From Mariprofundaceae bacterium (GTDB taxonomy: Bacteria > Pseudomonadota > Zetaproteobacteria > Mariprofundales > Mariprofundaceae), in contig JAUZQT010000129.1 of NCBI GenBank assembly GCA_030950825.1, forward strand, positions 1-12,632: DNA of 12,632 bases, in the 5' to 3' direction. The notes beneath the pieces were generated by a model that was given only the letters and a program-made list of their open reading frames with translations, was not told where the DNA came from and did not search any database. Positions 1 through 6,203 of the stretch are shown one piece after another. Position numbers and translations under genes: made by a program. Position 1 is the stretch's first letter, and every line of letters begins with the position of its first letter.

Positions 1-155
1 ATGACACTTAATTTTTAAGGGGTGACGCGCATCACATAAGTGTTATGTTCCGCTTGCTAATCTACGTTTATGGAACCCCTAGACTACACGATGTGTATTT
101 TGGGATTTGTAGGACAATTGTAACTTAGTTTTTAATAAAAGAGAGGAGTGATACG
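1..155. other. 5' leader region without a gene
   Basis: No coding region is seen in this stretch. It holds a CRP-like dyad at 21-36, AT-rich sequence, and the ribosome binding site GAGGAG at 143-148, seven bases before the ATG at 156. I could not place a convincing -35/-10 pair. The best weak candidate is TTGCTAAT at 54-61, which has an extended -10 flavour and would put the dyad centre about 40 bases upstream of transcription start. Confidence 0.5.
21..36. promoter_or_regulatory. candidate CRP/FNR-family operator
   Basis: The sequence GGTGA-N6-TCACA is a dyad (GTGA...TCAC perfect, GCGC palindromic centre) that matches the CRP consensus TGTGA-N6-TCACA at nine of ten arm positions. It lies about 120 bases upstream of the small secreted protein gene. 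Matching is by eye only, and such short dyads can occur by chance. The actual regulator, if any, is unknown. Confidence 0.35.
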
Positions 156-695
156 ATGAATATAAAATCTATTTTAGCAGCAATGTTTGCCATGCTTTTG
201 ATGGCGGGCTTGAGTCTTTCTCCTGCTATTGCAAGTGATGATGATAAAGATAAGGCAGATAAAAGTGACAATTTTACTGTAGCGGCTCCGTTGATTTGTC
301 AGTGTGGTGCAAGCACGCCGCTTGATGTAGCTGTCAATGAGGCCAAAGAAACTTCTGATAAAGCAGATAAGGATAAGTCTGATAAAGATCAAGATAAGGC
401 CGATAAAGATCAGCATGCACAAGATGTTGATGCTGATGAGAATGCCTCTGATGATGATAAAGCTACAGCGCATCAAGATGCCGATGACGCAAAAGATAAA
501 GCAGATAAAGCTGATGACGATAAGAATAAAGCCGATAAAGATTACGGTAAGGCTGTTCAAGATAAAGAAGATGCTGTTTTAGGCGCACCGTGTACGTGTC
601 CAAATGGCTCTACATCTTTCTTTGCGCCAAAAGCTTCGGCCGGTGCTGGTGGAAACACACCGACTTCCGCATTTCGTGAAATTCGCGGTAAATAG
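156..695 (+). CDS. small secreted Asp/Lys-rich repeat protein with two CxC motifs
   Basis: I do not recognise this family. The 179-residue product starts with a clear Sec signal peptide (residues 1-26, basic MNIK, hydrophobic core, SPAIA before an acidic mature start), so it is exported. The mature part is dominated by Asp, Lys and Ala. It has 15 Asp-Lys dipeptides, mostly in two runs (residues 68-84 and 114-128) built on D-K-A/S-D-K. Two similar motifs flank this part: AAPLICQCGAST (Cys48, Cys50) and GAPCTCPNGST (Cys146, Cys148). These are the only four cysteines, which suggests metal binding or disulfide pairing. The tail, residues 157-179, is Gly/Ala/Ser rich and ends FREIRGK. The start is set by GAGGAG seven bases upstream. 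A terminator follows closely, so the gene is probably monocistronic. The signal peptide and the in-frame patterned composition support a real gene. The function is unknown. Confidence 0.85.
   Translation: MNIKSILAAMFAMLLMAGLSLSPAIASDDDKDKADKSDNFTVAAPLICQCGASTPLDVAVNEAKETSDKADKDKSDKDQDKADKDQHAQDVDADENASDDDKATAHQDADDAKDKADKADDDKNKADKDYGKAVQDKEDAVLGAPCTCPNGSTSFFAPKASAGAGGNTPTSAFREIRGK
357..566 (+). repeat. degenerate GATAAA/GATAAG-rich coding repeat (Asp-Lys repeats)
   Basis: This stretch encodes residues 68-137 of the secreted protein and is rich in GATAA(A/G) hexamers spaced by GCA, GCC, TCT or CAA/CAT codons. The spacing is irregular, so it is a low-complexity coding repeat rather than a clean tandem array. 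It also creates long open frames in other reading frames and on the - strand, which should not be read as genes. Confidence 0.7.
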
Positions 696-731
696 TTCAA
701 CTACTTAATCTTTAGTTGTTGATTAAATTAG

Positions 732-762
732 AATAGCGTCTCTTCGGAGGCGCTATTTTTTT
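732..762 (+). terminator. rho-independent terminator with UUCG loop
   Basis: An 11-bp stem (732-742 with 747-757, all paired, one G-U) closes a TTCG tetraloop at 743-746 in the very stable C(UUCG)G context. It is followed by an uninterrupted T tract at 756-762. It lies 37 bases after the stop of the secreted protein gene and separates that transcript from the next gene. Confidence 0.93.
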
Positions 763-843
763 GTAAAATAAGCTTGTGATGCATGTTGAATAGTTGTAAG
801 TATTTTTGGTGACCGAACGCACATGTTTGACGGTGAGATAACT

Positions 844-849
844 TATAAT
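844..849 (+). promoter_or_regulatory. candidate -10 box upstream of the membrane synthase-like gene
   Basis: A perfect TATAAT lies 91 bases before the preferred start at 941. No good -35 box stands at the normal distance. TTGACG at 827-832 is only 11 bases away, which is too close. Short symmetric patches (GATAA...TTATC around the box, and the palindrome AAAGATCTTT at 869-878) could be regulatory or chance. Confidence 0.3.
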
Positions 850-940
850 TATCGCTTGATAGACAGATAAAGATCTTTTGGTCTTGTGAGATGAAATATC
901 TACCATGGTTATGCGTATAATTTTAACGGCGAGAGGGTTT

Positions 941-3826
941 ATGACTGATCAGCGTGCGATGGCTAATTATACTTTTGGATTTCTGATGCTGCTATCTGGT
1001 TTTGCAGGCATTTCTTATGAAATTCTTTATGGGCGAATTCTTGGGAATTTGGTGGGGGATCAGTTCATTGTCTCGTCATCAATTTTGATGACCTTTCTTT
1101 TGGGTATTGGTGTTGGTTCCATGTTGGCGCACCGTCTTTGGCGTTGGTTGTGGGCTATTGAAGCTGGTATTGGTTTGTATGGTTTATTGGTTGCATTGAA
1201 TCAATCAAGTTTAGAATTTGTTGTTTATCATGGCGCAGAGTTCTTGGCAGGAGGGCTTGTGGGGAGTGTCTTGATCTGTGTTGTAATCTTGTTTCTTCCT
1301 GCATTTTTGATGGGTTGTAGTGTGCCTTTATTTGCAGGTTATTTGAGCCGTATGAACCAGTCGAAATCGTCAACATCTTTTTCTTGGGTTTACATGGTTT
1401 ATAATGGCGGAGCAGCTTTAACAGCCTTATTGATTGAGTTTTATTTTATTCGAAGTATGGGCATTCAAGGGACAGTGATAGCCTTTGCGGTTGTAAATAT
1501 AATTATTGCGATTGTTTTAAAACACAGCTTTGTGGGAGTTGCCAACACGTTAAATGCTGCTGGCAAATCACTGCAGCTAAATGTGGCGCTGTTTGAGTTG
1601 CCGAAACGTGTGCTGATTGCTTTGATTTTGGCAAGTATGGCATCGGCTGTTTTTCAGTTATGGATGCTGAAATATTCAGAGCTTATTTTTGGCCCATTTA
1701 GGGAGTCTTTTGCGCTTGTTTTATCGCTTATTTTGTTAGGCATTACGGTTGGGTCATGGTGTGTGAAGCGCTTTCAAATGGGTTTTCAAAGCTTGATGTG
1801 GATCAACCTTTTGGGTTTATTTTTCCTAATGTTGATGGCTTCTGTGTTGCCTTATATCTATTCGGCGATTTATCCATTAACGGATGATTTTTTCTGGGCA
1901 GCGATTCTTTTGAAATGGTGCTTTCTTGTTATGTTAATGTTGCTCCCTGCCGTGACTTTTGGGGCGACGATTCCTGCACTATTATCACATCAGGGTGAGG
2001 TAAGTCAGGAATCGGGTGCATTGTTGTTTGTCTCCTCGCTTGCCAATGTTCTGGGTTTTCTGTTGATGGTTTTTGTATTGCATCAGTATTTGGACTATGG
2101 CGTTCAGTTGCTTGTGATGGTTGCTTTGGTGATATTGGCACTGTTTGTTTATCAGAAAAAGAGCCTGGTGAGTTGGGTGGTGATGTGCATGTTTGCATTG
2201 GCGCTATCGGCTATCTATTGGAAGCAATGGGATGAAGATTTACTTTATTTGAGTTACACGAATTTCAAAGATTCAGAAAAACTGCGTGATTCACGCAAAA
2301 ACGTTCAATTCCCTGACCGTTACAAGGGTTATCAGGATGTCTTTTCCATTAATTGGATGGATGGGGATCCTTACTTTTTCATTAATGGTTATATCAGCAT
2401 TCCATTGAATAATCCGTCAGAGAAAATTGTAGGTGGCTTATCAACATTATTTTCACCAAATCTGAAAAACGCGTTGGTCTTGGGCTTGGGTAGTGGCGCA
2501 ACAGCTTCTACGGTGGGCTTGTTTTTTGAAAAGACGGATGTTGTTGAAATTAATCCCGTGGTGAGGGAGAATCTTTTTCGAATGCGCCAATGGAACTTTG
2601 ATATTGAGCAGAATCCGCGTGTTAATATTATGGTTGATGATGCCATTCACTTTGTAAAATCGACGAAGAAGAAATATTCGCTAATTTTAAATACGGTGAC
2701 CACGCCGTTGTATTTTAGTTCCTCAAAATTATATACGAAAAATTTCTTTGATGATATTACAAAGCATTTAAATGATGGTGGCGTATATGTGACATGGATG
2801 GATTCGCGTATTGGTGATGAAGGTGCGGATATTATTCTTCGCAGCTTGCAGAAAAGCTTTAATCATTGTGCGCTATCGTACGTAAAAAGCTCGTATTACC
2901 TTTTAATTGCTTCAAATGAACCGTTGACGATGCATCAGCAAGATGCTGTATTAAAGCAGCCTGATTTGCGTCGAAACCTGATGGATAAACATGATGTGAT
3001 GAGTGCATGGCTGCCCTATCATTTGATGACAAGAGATGTGTTTTCATTGATAGGGAACGCTAAAGGCAATATCAATACAGCGGATTACCCTGCTTTAGAG
3101 TTTGAGATGGCGCGCCTGCAAAGTACTGGTATTCCTAAATTTAAAAAACGATTGCTCAATCAATTGAGTGCTGAGGAAATAAAGTCGGCGGTGCCTGAGT
3201 TGTATGAAGACTTTCTGGGCGCGATATTATTGCAAGCTAGAGATAGGCTAGGAAAATCATCCATTAGGCGCCGTTGGGACAAGCTATTGCAATCTGACGA
3301 TGTATATACACAAAAGGCACTTGCTGAGTTGAGTCGTCGAAAGGTGCGTATGGAGGTGGATGGTAAAATTCGCAGTCTGCACGCTTATGCTTATCAGCTG
3401 ATTCAGGTTGGGCGGTATGAAGAGGCCGTCGTTGTTTTAGAACAGGTGGTGGCGCGTGATTCCAAATTTGATAATGCACACTATAATTTGGGTGTTTGTT
3501 TTGAGCGATTAAATATGCATGCGAAGGCCTTGGCAGCTTTTGAAAAAGAGTTGGAAGTTGATCCTGATGATGAAGATGTGCGTTATAGGGTTGCACGTTT
3601 ATTGGTAAAAGAAGGTGCGTATAAGAACTCTTTGACTTATCTCAGCGAACATATTGAGCGCAATCACTTACGCACTGGAAAAGCATTTTTTTATCGTTCC
3701 TTGGTTTATAGTAGTTTAGGCTATAAAGCGTTGGCTGAAAAAGATATGGTTGCTGCATTGAAGCTCAGTAAGAAAGAAGTGGGGCTGATGAATTCGCTGC
3801 AAACAAAGCAACAAGCAAGGGAGTAG
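941..3826 (+). CDS. membrane-bound spermidine-synthase-like protein with C-terminal TPRs
   Basis: The product (961 residues) has three parts. Residues ~8-440 contain about 13 hydrophobic segments, beginning with the GISYEILYGR and LLGIGVGSMLA patterns seen in fused membrane/spermidine-synthase proteins. Residues ~465-700 form a Rossmann methyltransferase/aminopropyltransferase-like domain with the nucleotide loop ALVLGLGSG (from 511), VVEINP (from 534) and MVDDAIHFV (from 564). Residues ~812-940 hold three or more TPR helices (RYEEAV, HYNLGVCFERL, AFEKELEVDPDD). The segment that should carry the catalytic Asp (DxxDP type) reads NTVTTPLYFSSSKLYT, so ordinary spermidine synthesis is doubtful. 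The start at 941 is preferred because GAGAGGG stands just upstream and the first membrane helix follows. An in-frame ATG at 905 would add 12 residues but has no good ribosome site. The true substrate is unknown. No terminator is seen after the gene. Confidence 0.88.
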   Translation: MTDQRAMANYTFGFLMLLSGFAGISYEILYGRILGNLVGDQFIVSSSILMTFLLGIGVGSMLAHRLWRWLWAIEAGIGLYGLLVALNQSSLEFVVYHGAEFLAGGLVGSVLICVVILFLPAFLMGCSVPLFAGYLSRMNQSKSSTSFSWVYMVYNGGAALTALLIEFYFIRSMGIQGTVIAFAVVNIIIAIVLKHSFVGVANTLNAAGKSLQLNVALFELPKRVLIALILASMASAVFQLWMLKYSELIFGPFRESFALVLSLILLGITVGSWCVKRFQMGFQSLMWINLLGLFFLMLMASVLPYIYSAIYPLTDDFFWAAILLKWCFLVMLMLLPAVTFGATIPALLSHQGEVSQESGALLFVSSLANVLGFLLMVFVLHQYLDYGVQLLVMVALVILALFVYQKKSLVSWVVMCMFALALSAIYWKQWDEDLLYLSYTNFKDSEKLRDSRKNVQFPDRYKGYQDVFSINWMDGDPYFFINGYISIPLNNPSEKIVGGLSTLFSPNLKNALVLGLGSGATASTVGLFFEKTDVVEINPVVRENLFRMRQWNFDIEQNPRVNIMVDDAIHFVKSTKKKYSLILNTVTTPLYFSSSKLYTKNFFDDITKHLNDGGVYVTWMDSRIGDEGADIILRSLQKSFNHCALSYVKSSYYLLIASNEPLTMHQQDAVLKQPDLRRNLMDKHDVMSAWLPYHLMTRDVFSLIGNAKGNINTADYPALEFEMARLQSTGIPKFKKRLLNQLSAEEIKSAVPELYEDFLGAILLQARDRLGKSSIRRRWDKLLQSDDVYTQKALAELSRRKVRMEVDGKIRSLHAYAYQLIQVGRYEEAVVVLEQVVARDSKFDNAHYNLGVCFERLNMHAKALAAFEKELEVDPDDEDVRYRVARLLVKEGAYKNSLTYLSEHIERNHLRTGKAFFYRSLVYSSLGYKALAEKDMVAALKLSKKEVGLMNSLQTKQQARE

Positions 3827-3859
3827 AAGTATTTGTGCATGATATGATGTTGGTATTAC

Positions 3860-3889
3860 TTGACATTATCTTTTATATTTAAGTATGTT
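3860..3889 (+). promoter_or_regulatory. candidate sigma70-type promoter of the pil operon
   Basis: A perfect -35 box TTGACA at 3860-3865 is followed, after 18 bases, by TATGTT (3884-3889, four of six to consensus). Transcription would begin near 3896, about 35 bases before the preferred pilM start. It lies in the only sizeable gap before the pil genes. The -10 box is weak, so the assignment is tentative. Confidence 0.45.
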
Positions 3890-3920
3890 ATGTTTGTATG
3901 TGGCAGTAGTGTGTGAAGTT

Positions 3921-3926
3921 AGGAGG
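3921..3926 (+). promoter_or_regulatory. ribosome binding site deciding the pilM start
   Basis: AGGAGG is a full match to the anti-Shine-Dalgarno sequence and lies four bases before GTG 3931. It would be inside the coding region if the gene started at GTG 3913, which argues for the shorter form. Confidence 0.7.
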
Positions 3927-3930
3927 GGCT

Positions 3931-5010
3931 GTGGGTTTATTCGCCAGCAAAAATGAAGGTTTAGTGGCAATTGATATTAGCTCGACTGGTGTGAAACTGG
4001 TGGAGTTGGCGCGGGTTCGTTCAGGCTATGAGTTGAAGTCAATGGCTATTGTACCATTGCCACGTGATGCGATTGTTGAAAACACAGTGATCGACTCGAT
4101 GGCCGTATCTCAAGCATTGTTGGATGCGTTGGAAGAAGCGCAGCCCACGACACGCAAAGCGATTATCGCAGTATCGGGCAATGCTGTTATTATCAAGACG
4201 GTCGCCATGCCAACGGTGACTGAGTTTGAGCTAGAGACTCAGATTGAATTTGAGGCAGATCAGCATGTCCCCTATGATATTGATGATGTTTATTTGGACT
4301 TCCAGATTTTGGGAGTCAGTGCTGAAGATGCGGGTCAGATTGACGTTGTTTTGGTGGCTTGTAAAAGAGAGATTGTAGATGATTATCAACTGGTTTTGAG
4401 TGAGGCTGGCCTAGAAAGCCAGTGTGTTGATTGTGCTGTTTTTGCTTTGGAAAATGCTGCAGAAGTGCTTGGTTTGATTGATGCTGATGCTGGGATTGAA
4501 TCTTTTGATGGGGAAGAAGGACAAGCTATCGGCCTGGTGAATATTGGCGCTAATTTAATGAATATTAATATTCTAAAAAATGGGCAGATGGCGTTTGTAC
4601 GTGATCAGTTTTATGGTGGTCAGAATCTGACTGAAGAGATTCAGAAGGAACATAGCTTGGGCTACCAAGCAGCTGAAGAAATGAAAAAAGATAGCTTTTC
4701 AGACGTTGATTCTGAGGCGGTTGAACGATTTTATATTGGACTAACCTCAGAACTGGTTCGCTCACTTGATTTTTATGCAGCGAATCATGCAGAATTTCCT
4801 GTGCAAAAACTATATTTGACTGGCGGAGCATCGTTGATGCCTGATATTGCGACTGAACTGGAGCAACGGCTGGGAATTGAGACGGAAGTTGTTAATCCGT
4901 TTGATAAAATTAAGGCGAATAAAAAGAAGTTTGACCGCGGTTATTTAGATCGCCTTGGCCCTATGATGATGGTGCCTATAGGCTTGGCATTGAGGAGTTT
5001 TGATACATGA
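3931..5010 (+). CDS. pilM: type IV pilus assembly protein PilM
   Basis: PilM is a cytoplasmic actin/FtsA-like protein that docks on the cytoplasmic tail of PilN and so links the pilus motor side to the inner-membrane alignment complex. The product (359 residues, close to the usual ~354) begins MGLFASKNEGLVAIDISSTG. The IDISSTGVKLVEL segment (from residue 14) is the family's phosphate-1 loop signature, VNIGAN (203-208) is the phosphate-2 region, and LYLTGGASLMPDI (from 294) is the adenosine-binding loop. The GTG at 3931 is preferred because AGGAGG at 3921-3926 lies four bases upstream and because homologues begin with a similar xGLF sequence. A GTG at 3913 would add six residues and swallow that ribosome site. 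The stop codon overlaps the pilN start as ATGA, which indicates translational coupling. Confidence 0.96.
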   Translation: MGLFASKNEGLVAIDISSTGVKLVELARVRSGYELKSMAIVPLPRDAIVENTVIDSMAVSQALLDALEEAQPTTRKAIIAVSGNAVIIKTVAMPTVTEFELETQIEFEADQHVPYDIDDVYLDFQILGVSAEDAGQIDVVLVACKREIVDDYQLVLSEAGLESQCVDCAVFALENAAEVLGLIDADAGIESFDGEEGQAIGLVNIGANLMNINILKNGQMAFVRDQFYGGQNLTEEIQKEHSLGYQAAEEMKKDSFSDVDSEAVERFYIGLTSELVRSLDFYAANHAEFPVQKLYLTGGASLMPDIATELEQRLGIETEVVNPFDKIKANKKKFDRGYLDRLGPMMMVPIGLALRSFDT

Positions 5011-5570
5011 TTCGTATAAACCTTCTGCCTTATCGTACGGAACGTCGTAAAAATCAGATATTACAGCATTTAGGGTGGTTTTTCGCCTCATTAACGGTTG
5101 TGATTGTGACCCTTGCATTTGTGGATATTTATGGCAATGAGGCCATGAGTGATTTGAAGTTAGAGTTCAGTGTGCTGCAAGCTGAGAATAAGGAACTAAA
5201 GAAAAATATAGGTAAAATAAAAGATTTGGATAATCTCCGCGAAGATGTGGAGCGTAAGTTGGAATTGGTGGATGAGCTTCAGCAAGGACGTTTTGAGTCG
5301 TTGACAACACTTTGGGCGCTCTCAGAGCTTATTCCCAGTAATGTATGGTTGAGCAGTTTTAATGATCGGGCTGGTGCGTTAAGTATTGCAGGAGTGGGTG
5401 AGAGTAATGGGGCTGTAGCAAGCTTTATGAGAGCCCTAGATCAATCCCCTAAATTTGAGAATATCTCGTTGTTGGTCATTTCACGCCAAGAGCTTGGTGG
5501 GGTTCCAATTCGAAGCTTTAGCATGACATTGAAGCGCTTAAGCGAGATGCCGCAGGATGACAAGAAATGA
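5007..5570 (+). CDS. pilN: type IV pilus inner-membrane alignment protein PilN
   Basis: PilN is a bitopic inner-membrane protein that pairs with PilO in the periplasm and recruits PilM through its cytoplasmic tail. The product has 187 residues. The conserved PilM-binding motif INLLPYR is at residues 4-10, followed by basic RTERRK. One membrane helix spans about 22-43. A coiled coil rich in Glu, Leu and Lys covers about 50-92, followed by a small ferredoxin-like domain (IPSNVWLSSFNDRAGALSIAG and the final beta-strand SFSMTLKRL). It overlaps pilM by four bases (ATGA) and pilO in the same way, so the three are co-translated. Length and order match the family; nothing is missing. Confidence 0.96.
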   Translation: MIRINLLPYRTERRKNQILQHLGWFFASLTVVIVTLAFVDIYGNEAMSDLKLEFSVLQAENKELKKNIGKIKDLDNLREDVERKLELVDELQQGRFESLTTLWALSELIPSNVWLSSFNDRAGALSIAGVGESNGAVASFMRALDQSPKFENISLLVISRQELGGVPIRSFSMTLKRLSEMPQDDKK

Positions 5571-6160
5571 ATGCAGATGCCTTGAATTTAGAGTTTTTAC
5601 GTCCGCTGTTGCCTTTTCCTCTGTGGCAAAAAGCAGCAGCTTTGCTTTTTGCTTTACTGGCTCTTATTATAGCTTATTACTTTCTAGTTTGGGAGCCTTT
5701 GCAAGAAAATATTGCAAATCAGCAGGCGCAGGTTGACCAAGAACAAAGATTGTTACAGAAAAATAAGAAATTGGCTCAGAACCTGCCAAAGAAGCGAGCA
5801 GAGTTTGCAAAACTTGAAAAGCAATTGAAAATTGCATTGAATATGTTGCCTAAAAAATCACAAATCCCAGATTTATTAGAAAACGTGACTTGGGCAGGTA
5901 AGGATTCAGGGTTGGAATTTAGTGTGTTTAAGCCGAATGGTGAAAGGCCGCAGCAGCTTTATGCAGAGGTGCCTGTTGATATTAGTGTGAAGGGTACTTT
6001 TCGGCAGCTGTTAACTTTTTTAAAGAGGGTGGGTGAAATGCCACGTATTGTAGCTATTAAGAACCTAATGTTGTCTCAAGGTGCTGGTGGTATTTTATCT
6101 GTGCAGGGCAATGTAATTACGTATCGTTTTATCGAAAAGGTAACGGGAAAGGGTAAATGA
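5567..6160 (+). CDS. pilO: type IV pilus inner-membrane alignment protein PilO
   Basis: PilO is the heterodimer partner of PilN. In the canonical system it also binds the lipoprotein PilP, which reaches the secretin. The 197-residue product has a short cytoplasmic tail, one membrane helix (about 21-42, ending before VWEPL), a coiled coil (about 46-90, rich in Gln, Glu and Lys), and the typical domain entry LNMLPKKSQIPDLLENVTWA followed by SGLEFSVFKP. Its C-terminal ferredoxin-like fold ends near YRFIEK. The start overlaps the pilN stop as ATGA. The gene expected next, pilP, is not present: the likely pilQ start is only 43 bases after this stop. Confidence 0.95.
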   Translation: MNADALNLEFLRPLLPFPLWQKAAALLFALLALIIAYYFLVWEPLQENIANQQAQVDQEQRLLQKNKKLAQNLPKKRAEFAKLEKQLKIALNMLPKKSQIPDLLENVTWAGKDSGLEFSVFKPNGERPQQLYAEVPVDISVKGTFRQLLTFLKRVGEMPRIVAIKNLMLSQGAGGILSVQGNVITYRFIEKVTGKGK

Positions 6161-6174
6161 GATGTTAGTTGCTA

Positions 6175-6191
6175 GCCTGAATAATTCAGGC
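6175..6191 (+). promoter_or_regulatory. intercistronic hairpin next to the pilQ ribosome site
   Basis: GCCTGAA-TAA-TTCAGGC is a perfect 7-bp inverted repeat with a three-base loop. It ends one base before the AGGAGG at 6193-6198 that serves the GTG at 6204. No T tract follows, so it is unlikely to be a terminator. It could tune pilQ translation or mark an mRNA processing site. That role is inference. Confidence 0.5.
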
Positions 6192-6192
6192 C

Positions 6193-6198
6193 AGGAGG
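6193..6198 (+). promoter_or_regulatory. ribosome binding site favouring the pilQ start at GTG 6204
   Basis: AGGAGG lies five bases before an in-frame GTG at 6204. The far-upstream ATG at 6162 has no such site. The ATG at 6249 is preceded by a fair AGGTGGA and would give a tidier 30-residue signal peptide, so it remains an alternative. Confidence 0.6.
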
Positions 6199-6203
6199 CT
6201 AAG

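Noticed and set aside
357..566. GATAA repeats as iterons or CRISPR-like array
   Set aside because: There is no constant repeat length or unique spacers. The pattern follows the codons of an in-frame Asp-Lys repeat.
174..582. Open frames on the - strand (174-560) and in another + frame (337-582)
   Set aside because: They come from the GATAA-rich codons of the secreted protein read in other frames. They give implausible Ile/Phe- or Lys/Met-rich products and lack ribosome sites.
827..849. TTGACG plus TATAAT as a complete promoter
   Set aside because: The spacer is only 11 bases, so only the -10 box is kept as a weak candidate.
869..878. Palindrome AAAGATCTTT before the membrane synthase-like gene
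   Set aside because: It is a short AT-rich palindrome without a matching regulator motif and could be chance.
712..906. 64-codon - strand frame between the first two genes
   Set aside because: It runs through the strong terminator and has no recognisable domain or plausible ribosome site.
37..3894. Shared TAAGT...GTTATGTT element at 37-49 and 3879-3894, as a common regulatory box
   Set aside because: The match is short, AT-rich and needs a two-base gap. Chance is likely.
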